From Endozoicomonadaceae bacterium (GTDB lineage: Bacteria > Pseudomonadota > Gammaproteobacteria > Pseudomonadales > Endozoicomonadaceae), in contig JAGLCE010000113.1 in assembly GCA_023146365.1 (NCBI GenBank), positions 1-22,148 on the forward strand: a stretch of 22,148 nucleotides of DNA, written 5' to 3'. This document shows positions 1 to 7,357 of the stretch, piece by piece (position 1 is the first letter of the stretch; each line of letters starts with the position of its first letter). The notes under the pieces are model-generated. The model was not told the origin of the DNA and searched no databases. It worked only from the letters and a program-made list of their open reading frames with translations. The translations under genes and the position numbers were made by a program.

Positions 1-627
1 TAACAGTTGCTTATACGTACGCTTTTCGTATAAGTAGCTATCTTTTGAAAATGCGAATACAGGTCAATAGCTTGTCACATCTGCTCTACAGCCGAATTGA
101 AGAGCTGTAGCTCACATAGAACCTACTACACCTTTCACAACTTGTATATGTTCGCTTAAGTAAAACTAATCGGAATGTAAGCCATTTTACCCTTTATATT
201 CAAAAAGTTGTAAGTAGCGTTGCAAAACTGCTTATACGTACTATATCTACTGTATATTAGATTCAGTGGTTGACCGATTATACGTTTACAGCAACGAGCG
301 AAGCCCCATGAGCCTACGAGCGTGGGCGAGTGTTGTCAACAACCCCACACCTTCAAGGAGATTGGGTCTATACGCATATCGCCATTGTGTTTGATCAGCC
401 TTTAATAAACACGCTACCGCCCATCTCTCCCGTTCTAAGACTATTCAGGATGAAATGATCCATTTTTAACATTCTATTAAGTTTGGTTTATAAGTATCTG
501 ACACAATAAATAAGATATAGCAAGAGACCATGGGGAGAGCCATAGAGAGAAGTTTTATTTAACAAGTCCGCAACTTAAAAATGACCGAAGTCTGTAAACC
601 CTTGCCACATACGGCCTATAGCGCAAG
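1..627. other. gene-empty left end with short repeats
   Basis: I find no supportable gene here. The stretch is AT-rich and interrupted by stops in all frames. The octamer TTATACGT occurs at 11-18, 232-239 and 278-285. An inverted copy at 27-34 pairs with 10-17 to form an 8-bp stem (CTTATACG/CGTATAAG, 9-nt loop). Because a degraded insertion sequence lies immediately to the right, this may be old mobile-element debris, but I recognise no protein remnant in it. Confidence 0.5.
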
Positions 628-653
628 CGGTAACTTTCAAGGTAGTTGTCGCG
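628..653 (-). repeat. candidate terminal inverted repeat of the IS3-type remnant
   Basis: Just downstream of the stop codon of the IS3-like transposase remnant (minus strand) lies GCGACAACTACCTTGAAAG, followed by TTACCGC. This resembles the right ends I remember for some IS3-family elements, which carry a CAACTA-CTTGACA type repeat. The matching left end is not in the window, so the assignment rests on position and resemblance only. Confidence 0.3.
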
Positions 654-661
654 TTTTTAAG

Positions 662-950
662 TTATGCAGATTGCTTCATTTCGACTCTCATTATCTGCTC
701 CGGATTTAAGGCAACAAGCCCTTCATGGTTCCAGTTGCGAGTACTTGCCTGACCAGCGTCTTGGATTCGCCTCTTTCGCACTCTTATAAACTATGTCTCG
801 ATTTGCCAGGATCTCTTTGTCTGCCCCTCTGTGACGTTGAGCAGGTGTCACAAAACGTAGGCCGCCATGCTAATGCTTTTCGTTGTACCAATGGCTGAAT
901 TCATCCACCCATTCACGGCTGGCTGCGAGCGATGCAAAGCCACTGGATTT
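662..950 (-). pseudogene. IS3-family transposase (integrase catalytic region), C-terminal remnant
   Basis: Reading the minus strand from about 950 gives FASLAASREWVDEFSHWYN, then EKH followed by an amber stop (870-872), then HGGLRFVTPAQRH in the same frame. The W-V-F-W-Y-N pattern and the RFVTPAQRH motif are hallmarks of the C-terminal end of IS3-family OrfB integrases. The stop sits where the family has Arg in its H-R-H motif. Near 733-742, after ...PRRWSG, a one-base shift is needed to restore TRNWNHEGLVALNPEQ, which ends at a TAA at 662-664. One nonsense codon, one frameshift and the loss of the catalytic part mean the gene is dead. It is joined on its 5' side to an unrelated transposase fragment. 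Confidence 0.8.
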
Positions 951-967
951 CTCGTGCCCACGCAGGA

Positions 968-1079
968 GCCTGGAAACGAGAAAATCTTTATCATTACGAT
1001 AGATCTCTTCTTGGGCGTTTCCGCATGAGGTCACGTGATAAAGTGCGCCTGCATATTCGATTCTGAGGGGGATAGCCAA
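968..1079 (-). pseudogene. IS200/REP-associated (Y1) transposase, N-terminal fragment
   Basis: The minus strand from a TTG at 1077-1079 encodes AIPLRIEYAGALYHVTSCGN followed by AQEEIYRNDKDF. This is the N-terminus of Y1-type, REP-associated tyrosine transposases, which typically begin M-A-R-P-L-R-I-E-Y-x-G-A-x-Y-H-V-x-x-R-G-N. The first metal-ligand His of the HUH domain and the tyrosine are beyond the break. The family's conserved Arg in S-R-G-N is Cys here. About 37 codons in, the frame runs into sequence belonging to an IS3-type integrase, so only the first third survives. The frame is open upstream to an ATG at 1211, but those 44 residues match no protein I know and are probably the leader of the element. 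Confidence 0.75.
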
Positions 1080-1244
1080 CCCTTTTCTCTCGCACAGAAA
1101 AGGCACAAAACAAGACTTGACCCCATGTGTTTGTGACACCATGTGTTTGATCGGCTTTGTTGAGTTATGCTGAGGTCTCACCTTTAAAAAACGCTCCATG
1201 AGTAGCCTCACTACTGATGGGGCGTTTTACAACACTCTGCGTGA

Positions 1245-3878
1245 TTAACCCGTATTACGCATACCAGCAGCAATGCCCGCAATCGTTAACATTAGCGCCT
1301 GCTCAACGGCTGGATTCACCGAATCCGGCTGGTGTCGTGCTCGGTAGAGAAGCTCAGCTTGCAGTACATGCAGTGGATCCGAGTAAGGGTTACGTAATTC
1401 AATGGCTTGCCTGACCCAAGGATCCTGCTCCAAAAAGGGATGGCCATCCTTGAGCTCCACCATCACCATCACAGCATCAGCCAGCAATACTCTAAGCCTT
1501 TTACCTAGATAACGGAGATCCTCAGGCACCAAACAGGTTTCATAATATTCTGCCGTCTCGGCATCACTTTTCAGGTAAACCATCTCCAGTAATTCGAGCC
1601 TAGCCCGAAAAAAAGGCCACTGCCTAGTCATCTCTGCCAAAAGTAATTTATGACCTGAGTTAATCGCCTGACGCAGCGCTACGCCACTGCCCAACCAGGC
1701 TGGCAACATCAATCGACACTGGGTCCAGGCAAAGATCCAAGGAATAGCACGCAGACTCTCCACCCCACCATTCGGACAACGCTTAGCTGGACGACTCCCC
1801 AAAGGCAGCCGGCTCAGTTCCCGCTCCGGCGTAGCTGCCCTGAAATAGGGGACAAAGTCTGGTTCATCACGAACAATGCCTCGGTAACTCGCAAGGGAGT
1901 CCTGTGTCATCTGATCCATCAACTCGCGCCAGCTAGGCTCAGGAGCCGGTGGCGGCAACAGCGTGGCTTCCAAGGTCGCGCTGGCATAAAGGGCAAGGCT
2001 CTGAACGGCAATCGCCGGAAAGCCAAACTTAAACCGAATCATCTCTCCCTGCTCTGTCACTCGCAGATAACCTGCCACCGATCCAGGCGGCTGAGAGAGA
2101 ATCGCCGCATGCGCCGGCCCCCCTCCCCGTCCCACCGTACCCCCGCGTCCATGGAACAAGGTCAACTCGATACCGACCTTCTGACAAATAGCGGTCACCC
2201 CTTCCATTGCCCGATACTGAGCCCAAGCTGCGGCCATCTGTCCTGCATCCTTGGCAGAGTCGGAATAGCCGATCATCACCATCTGTCGGTTACCAGCATA
2301 CGTACGATACCACGGCAACGACAATAACGTACTTATCGCCGTTTCTGCATTTTCCAGATCTGACAGGGTTTCAAAAAGCGGCGAGATCGGCATATTAAAA
2401 CGGCAGCCGGTCTCTCTTAACAACAGGATAACGATCAGGACATCCGATGGCTCCCGAGCCATGGAGATAACATAGGCACCCAATCGCTCCTCCGGTTGTG
2501 TAGCAACGACACAACAAGTATCCAACACCTCCGTGACTTCAGCGGAAGGTGTCCAATCACGTGGGATCAGCGGACGACAATTATTCAGCTCCATCAGCAG
2601 AAAATCTTGTCGCTCCTGCTCGTTCCATGCCGCATAATCACCGAGGTCAAGGTAACGAGTCAGCTCTGATAATACCTCTGTATGGCGGGTTGCCTCCTGC
2701 CGGATATCAATCCGAATCAATCCCAGACCGAAGCAACGGGCACGACGCAACGTATCCAACAATGGCCCCTGGGCGATCACCGACAGTCCGACCTCGCACA
2801 AGGAGTCGTAACACAACTGAAGTGGCATCACCAGATCTTCATCCCGCTCAAGCCTGTCATCCTCCTGCGGATCCCGCCCTGCGAGTCTCTTCTCACAATG
2901 ACGACGGGTCGCCTTGAGGCGTTCACACAGCGCTCTCAATAGACACCGATAAGGCTCCCGACTACCACCCGTCTGGTCGCTTAGATCAGATGAACACTTT
3001 GCCATCGACAACTCGCCAGTCAAAAGCTTCAGATCCCGCAGAAACAGATCCGCTGCCAAGCAGCTACTCAGCAATAAAACTTTGCGGGTCACGGCTGCCG
3101 TCACATTCGGATTACCGTCTCGATCGCCTCCCATCCAGGAAGCGAACCTGATCGGCATCGCCTCCAAAGGCAAAGAGTAGCCAGTATACTTATGCAATCG
3201 CTCATCCAGTTGTCGTAAAAACTCCGGCAGCGCATACCAGAGCGAGTGTTCAACCGTCGCATAACCCCACTTTGCCTCATCCACCGGCGTTGGCCTGCGA
3301 CTACGAATATCCTCCGTATGCCAAGCCTGACTGATTAGCTGCTCCATGCGGTTCATCAATCGTTCACGCTCCCATGGCAACAGATCGGAGTACTCCATCT
3401 GCGTCAGACACTCCATGATTTCAGTGTGCTTCTGGGTTAGGGTTCTGCGGGTGACCTCGGTTGGGTGGGCCGTTAGCACCAGTTCAATGGTCATCGTTGA
3501 CACACTGTTGCGAATCTGTTCCGGCGTAAACGCTTGGGCTTTGAGGCGAGAAAATAGATCATCAAGAGTATTCAGCACAGCAGCATCCTGCTCACTATGA
3601 CGGGAGACAGCTTGGAACTGTTCTGCAATATTTGCCAGATTGAGAAACTGGGTAAAAGCTCGAGTAACCGGCACCAACTGACTGTCATCCAAGCTTTTCA
3701 AGAGCCCAATCAACTTTTCATGGTCTACCGTATTACCTTTTCGACCCGATTTAGACAGATAACGAATTTGCTCGATCCGGTTAAGAAAATCGTCCCCCAT
3801 ATGGGCTTTAATCGTATTGCCCAGCAACTCTCCCATCAAATGAACGTTTCTTTTTAGTGCGGATTGCTCGTGACTCAT
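1245..3878 (-). CDS. ppc: phosphoenolpyruvate carboxylase
   Basis: This enzyme carboxylates PEP with bicarbonate to oxaloacetate in the cytoplasm, replenishing the TCA cycle. The 877-residue product is full length (E. coli 883). Visible motifs are LVLTAHPTEVTRR, with the catalytic His at residue 138 as in E. coli; ASWMGGDRDGNPNVT at 247-260; GYSDSAKDAG at 537-546; FHGRGGTVGRGGGPAH at 575-590, containing the catalytic His and Arg loop; and the conserved C-terminal end MRNTG. The ATG start gives the expected N-terminus; the upstream purine stretch AGGACAGAAGG is a modest ribosome site. The gene stands alone, with decayed transposases downstream and a 660-bp spacer upstream. By eye its codons are somewhat richer in G+C than those of lon or hupB. 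No catalytic residue appears to be missing. Confidence 0.97.
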   Translation of the reverse strand: MSHEQSALKRNVHLMGELLGNTIKAHMGDDFLNRIEQIRYLSKSGRKGNTVDHEKLIGLLKSLDDSQLVPVTRAFTQFLNLANIAEQFQAVSRHSEQDAAVLNTLDDLFSRLKAQAFTPEQIRNSVSTMTIELVLTAHPTEVTRRTLTQKHTEIMECLTQMEYSDLLPWERERLMNRMEQLISQAWHTEDIRSRRPTPVDEAKWGYATVEHSLWYALPEFLRQLDERLHKYTGYSLPLEAMPIRFASWMGGDRDGNPNVTAAVTRKVLLLSSCLAADLFLRDLKLLTGELSMAKCSSDLSDQTGGSREPYRCLLRALCERLKATRRHCEKRLAGRDPQEDDRLERDEDLVMPLQLCYDSLCEVGLSVIAQGPLLDTLRRARCFGLGLIRIDIRQEATRHTEVLSELTRYLDLGDYAAWNEQERQDFLLMELNNCRPLIPRDWTPSAEVTEVLDTCCVVATQPEERLGAYVISMAREPSDVLIVILLLRETGCRFNMPISPLFETLSDLENAETAISTLLSLPWYRTYAGNRQMVMIGYSDSAKDAGQMAAAWAQYRAMEGVTAICQKVGIELTLFHGRGGTVGRGGGPAHAAILSQPPGSVAGYLRVTEQGEMIRFKFGFPAIAVQSLALYASATLEATLLPPPAPEPSWRELMDQMTQDSLASYRGIVRDEPDFVPYFRAATPERELSRLPLGSRPAKRCPNGGVESLRAIPWIFAWTQCRLMLPAWLGSGVALRQAINSGHKLLLAEMTRQWPFFRARLELLEMVYLKSDAETAEYYETCLVPEDLRYLGKRLRVLLADAVMVMVELKDGHPFLEQDPWVRQAIELRNPYSDPLHVLQAELLYRARHQPDSVNPAVEQALMLTIAGIAAGMRNTG

Positions 3879-4493
3879 AAACCTTCTGTCCTGTCCGAGT
3901 GGGTTAACAAAATATCAGAGAAACAACATTGTCTTTTATCACCTGAACCCTATAGCTTTTCAAGTACTATATAACGTAGTATTAAAATAGTATAAAATAT
4001 GCCAAATAAAATTCTCAATGAGAAAATCGATATTTTAAATACGCCCACCGATCTAAAGCATTCATGGCTTGTTTTTTTAACAACCTCAAAGACTTGTTAG
4101 GCAGCTAAAGATAAGATCAACCTAAACGACGAGGGAATTTATCCACTGTTCAGTGACATCTAATGTTAAGCACGTAACACGATCAAAGGATGGTTGAATA
4201 ATGACATTGAGATTAATTATAGCGATAAGAGTCATGGAAAAACACTCCCCTCATTGACGCTATCGCCTCAAAGTAGAAGGCACTACCATCGCTAAATTCT
4301 CCAAACGCAATTCAAGCATTAAATTCATTTAAATCCTCGGTAGAATAAAACCTTCGTTCGCTCTGCTCTCAGTTGAATCTGTTGTTTCTATTCGTAGATA
4401 ACGAGTACCGTTTATAGGCCAACTACCTTCTTGATGAATAAAACATTCATAGACCCCATCACTTCAGTTTTATTAATTAATGTTTATTCTATT
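3879..4493. other. long AT-rich spacer between ppc and ppiD
   Basis: Apart from the candidate ppc promoter at 3935-3963, I see no gene, RNA or clear repeat here. All frames contain frequent stops and no conserved protein fragment is recognisable. The spacer is long for a bacterial gap between two genes on the same strand and may be decayed coding DNA. Confidence 0.4.
3935..3963 (-). promoter_or_regulatory. candidate sigma-70 promoter of ppc
   Basis: On the minus strand TTGAAA (3958-3963) and GATAAA (3935-3940) are separated by exactly 17 bases. Each matches four or five of the six consensus bases. The site lies about 57 bases ahead of the ppc start codon. It is a sequence match only, in AT-rich DNA where chance matches are common. 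Confidence 0.35.
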
Positions 4494-4528
4494 AATATAA
4501 AAGGTCGGATTATCCAACCTTTTATATT
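4494..4528 (-). terminator. intrinsic terminator after ppiD
   Basis: A 12-bp stem (AATATAAAAGGT pairing with ACCTTTTATATT, 4494-4505 with 4517-4528) is followed by one mismatch and a further three GGA/TCC pairs around a 3-nt loop. It begins 10 bases beyond the ppiD stop codon. On the minus strand the descending arm runs into CCTTTTATATT, giving the U-rich tract. Confidence 0.75.
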
Positions 4529-4538
4529 GATCTATCCG

Positions 4539-6440
4539 TTAACTCTCCGCATCCTTAACGAAACGTTTAATATCAGCATTTTTTTTAATATCCTGCAGAT
4601 ACTCTGAATAAATCGCCTCCCCTGATCTTCTGGACAGAATGCGGTTAATATTCTGTAACTCCTCAGCGTCAACAACCTCTTTCTTTTGCTCAACGTTTTT
4701 CACTGCGACAATGATCACATCACCATCAGGCAGCGATGTTTTGCCATAGTTTGGAACCTTGTCAGGATGTGGCAATTTAAACGCATCTCTTAATAGCGGT
4801 AGAGGAATATCTTGATCTTCACGTTTGACAGACGACCTCTCTTGCCAATCAACAACATACTCCTTCGCAATATCAACCGTTGTCTTACCGCTCTCTAGCG
4901 CCGCTAGAATCGTATCAGCTTTATCGTTCATCTGCAGATCTGCGTACTCTTTTTTAATCTTTGTAACGACCCGGTCTCGCACATCTGAAAGCGGTTCAAC
5001 CTCTGACTTTTTATGCCTCTTAACTCTAATAACAGCGACTCTGCCGTCACCAATATCCAAGGGTTCACTATTTGCTTTAAGGTTGAGCAAGTCATCACTG
5101 AAAGCGACGTCGACAATCGTACGATGTTCAGCAATTCCTTCACCACCATGCCTACCGAACAAGGCAGTGCTTTGTATCACCAGACCCAGCTCTTCCGCTG
5201 GTTGTTGAAGATCAGCCGCTTCAAAACTAATGTCAGCCAATTTCCGAGACTGCTCAACAAACAGCGGATCAACAGCAGACTCTTTCAGATCTTGAACCAA
5301 CTCATCACGCATGTCGGCTCGGGAGGGGGTGACCTGTTCATCAGCTGTTCGTTTAATCAAAACAACGCCAAAATCAATGAGTACTGGATCGGACACCTCC
5401 TCTTTCTCTAAAGAAGCCAGCGTGTCATCAAAGGCTTCACCCAGAAAGCCGGATTCAACAACGCCTAAATCGCCCCCTTTCGCCGCAGAGGCAGCATCTT
5501 CAGAATACTCACTTGCCAATGTAGCAAACTCCTCACCACTGGAGAGACGCCGCTTCAACTCGCTCGCCAATGCCAGCGTTTCTTTATCGTCACGCCTGGA
5601 GCTTGGCTCCAGCAGTATAATGGATGCGGTAACGCTGTCATCCGCCTGACTCTTAATATCTTCAATCTGACTCTGATAACGTGCTTCGATATCGGACTCA
5701 GTGATACTAACCTGACCCTCCAAGATCACACGATCAAGAATAATATAGTCAAGACTGACTTGTTCTTGGGTCATAAACACTGCTTGGTGATTCTGATAAT
5801 ACGTTTCGATCTCATCATCAGCGACCCTGATAGCATCCTGCGTTTTTACAGCATCCAAGGTCAGCCAAGCAATATCGCGAGTCTGCTGCTGAATATCATA
5901 GAGCTTTTGAACTTTATAGGCTGTGGCAAATTCAGAGCCGGCAATACTAGCTCGAATGCGGTAAATCAACATATCGTCATTGAGACTTTGGCGGAACTGC
6001 AATGGCGTCACGCCAAGAGAGCTCACTAGCTGCTGGAAGCGATTGGCATCAAATTCCCCATCCACTTGAAACTCTGGAATTGACCGAATCATTTGATCAA
6101 CACTCTGTGAGGAGATAGACATACCGACTTTATTCGCATACTGAAGTAGAACTGCTTTCTGAATTAGCTCCTCCAGCGCTGCCTTTTGCAATGCCTGATC
6201 ATTAAATATGGATGAACCAAAATTGTCACCCAACCGCTGCATCAGCAGTCGACGCTGCTGCTCAACGGCTCGCATGAGTGACTGCTGAGAGATATTCTGA
6301 CCATTCACTTCGGCGACGTCCGGATTGTTACGATTCGGAACCAATGATTCAAGGCCGAAGATAGCAAAAGTCAATACGATAAAGCCGATGATTACTTTGG
6401 AAATCCAGCCCTGAGCCTTATCCCTCATATTTTGCAGCAT
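4539..6440 (-). CDS. ppiD: peptidyl-prolyl cis-trans isomerase D, membrane-anchored periplasmic folding factor
   Basis: PpiD is an inner-membrane-anchored chaperone that faces the periplasm and helps newly exported proteins fold near the Sec translocon. The 633-residue product has the family's usual length and layout. It has a short charged N-terminus and one transmembrane helix at about residues 14-33 (VIIGFIVLTFAIFGLESL). A SurA-like N-terminal chaperone region covers roughly 40-230. One parvulin domain lies at about 270-367 and includes EFATLASEYSED and GGDLGVV. A long C-terminal part follows. The ATG at 6438-6440 is preceded by GAGG at suitable spacing. As in E. coli, Pseudomonas and others, it follows hupB, here with its own probable promoter behind a terminator. 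Confidence 0.95.
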   Translation of the reverse strand: MLQNMRDKAQGWISKVIIGFIVLTFAIFGLESLVPNRNNPDVAEVNGQNISQQSLMRAVEQQRRLLMQRLGDNFGSSIFNDQALQKAALEELIQKAVLLQYANKVGMSISSQSVDQMIRSIPEFQVDGEFDANRFQQLVSSLGVTPLQFRQSLNDDMLIYRIRASIAGSEFATAYKVQKLYDIQQQTRDIAWLTLDAVKTQDAIRVADDEIETYYQNHQAVFMTQEQVSLDYIILDRVILEGQVSITESDIEARYQSQIEDIKSQADDSVTASIILLEPSSRRDDKETLALASELKRRLSSGEEFATLASEYSEDAASAAKGGDLGVVESGFLGEAFDDTLASLEKEEVSDPVLIDFGVVLIKRTADEQVTPSRADMRDELVQDLKESAVDPLFVEQSRKLADISFEAADLQQPAEELGLVIQSTALFGRHGGEGIAEHRTIVDVAFSDDLLNLKANSEPLDIGDGRVAVIRVKRHKKSEVEPLSDVRDRVVTKIKKEYADLQMNDKADTILAALESGKTTVDIAKEYVVDWQERSSVKREDQDIPLPLLRDAFKLPHPDKVPNYGKTSLPDGDVIIVAVKNVEQKKEVVDAEELQNINRILSRRSGEAIYSEYLQDIKKNADIKRFVKDAES

Positions 6441-6546
6441 AGGAACCTCAGCAACACCCTGTGAATCAATTTTTTTATGAATCCAACCATCTGATGAGTC
6501 ACCCTAAGGGTCTAGTTTTCAGCGTTTAGGCGCCAATAGCCAAGCC

Positions 6547-6576
6547 TATAACCCGTGGAGTACATCGCAACATCAA
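6547..6576 (-). promoter_or_regulatory. possible sigma-70 promoter of ppiD
   Basis: On the minus strand TTGATG (6571-6576) and GTTATA (6547-6552) are 18 bases apart. They lie between the hupB terminator and the ppiD start, where an independent promoter is expected. The match to consensus is moderate. Confidence 0.3.
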
Positions 6577-6593
6577 TCGTAGTGGATAGTAAT

Positions 6594-6623
6594 AAAAAGG
6601 CGTATCCATGGATACGCCTTTTT
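6594..6623. terminator. perfect palindromic terminator between hupB and ppiD
   Basis: The sequence AAAAAGGCGTATCC (6594-6607) pairs without mismatch with GGATACGCCTTTTT (6610-6623) around a 2-base centre. Because A and T runs flank both sides, it can act on either strand. In context it ends hupB transcription on the minus strand. Confidence 0.85.
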
Positions 6624-6718
6624 TATGATTAAACCATGAATACGTAATCCACCTAAACCAGTCCGTAAGACTATATCAATAATGACGACTTATGACACAA
6701 TAAAAGTCACTTCACGAC

Positions 6719-6991
6719 TTATTTCATCGCATCCTTCAGCCCTTTACTCGGCTTAAAATTCGGAACTCTAGCCGCCGCAATCTGAATAGGTTCACCGGTC
6801 TGAGGGTTACGGCCAGTCCGTTCAGCCCGATCTTTAACACCGAACGTACCAAAACCTACCAGAACGACCTGGTCACCATTTTTCAAAGCATTGGTAATGG
6901 ACGCAACAATCGCATCCAACGCTCGGCCTGCTGCCGTTTTCGGAAGATCAGCAATTTCAGCAACGGCCTCAATCAGTTCAGACTTGTTCAC
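6719..6991 (-). CDS. hupB: DNA-binding protein HU, beta type
   Basis: HU is a small dimeric nucleoid protein that bends DNA and supports replication, repair and recombination. The 90-residue product is the standard family length. Visible features are the N-terminal helix pair MNKSELIEAVAEIADL, the hallmark GFGTFGVKDRAERTGRNPQT and the flexible DNA-binding arm with its R-N-P tip. The C-terminal helix ends PSKGLKDAMK. The start codon is GTG (6989-6991), supported by AAGGGG six bases upstream. The order lon-hupB-ppiD is conserved in gammaproteobacteria. A strong palindromic terminator lies about 95 bases beyond the stop, and a 366-bp spacer on the other side should contain its promoter. Confidence 0.97.
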   Translation of the reverse strand: MNKSELIEAVAEIADLPKTAAGRALDAIVASITNALKNGDQVVLVGFGTFGVKDRAERTGRNPQTGEPIQIAAARVPNFKPSKGLKDAMK

Positions 6992-7357
6992 TTAATTCCC
7001 CTTCTTGTGGTGTTTTGATGATCTAACGAAAGCTATCCATATTACTACATACTTCACCAGTTATCCGATTATTTTTGCCACACAATAACCTGAAATAGAT
7101 GACGACTAAACGAGCATACCAGAAGGAATGGCCTCATAACATTGATCGGTAAAAACAGCAAAGTCTTATACCAACACGCCTCGATCACTGTCAAGACCCT
7201 CTGCTAACTGGTAAGGGATTTACAACATAAAAACCCTGTATGAATAGACTATTTTTCGAGAGATGGCATAAAAAGTTACAACAATAATTCATGACGGCGA
7301 CCGTGGCGAACCACTGAGTCTTGCGCCCTCCCCTCCACTCGCCACACTCCAATGACA
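6992..7357. other. spacer between lon and hupB
   Basis: This holds the expected upstream region of hupB and the downstream region of lon. I see the hupB ribosome site (AAGGGG) but no promoter pair good enough to name. There is no convincing terminator after lon, and I recognise no gene or repeat. Confidence 0.4.

Noticed and set aside
10..34. Beginning of a CRISPR or REP array
   Set aside because: Only one short hairpin and two scattered partial copies; spacing is irregular and there is no repeat-spacer pattern.
870..1211. A single novel 113-residue protein
   Set aside because: Its middle and end match two unrelated transposase families and the coding continues past the stop in the same frame, so it is a fusion of remnants.
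1200..1245. Terminator after ppc
   Set aside because: Only a 5-bp AGTAG/CTACT stem without a T run is visible, too weak to call.
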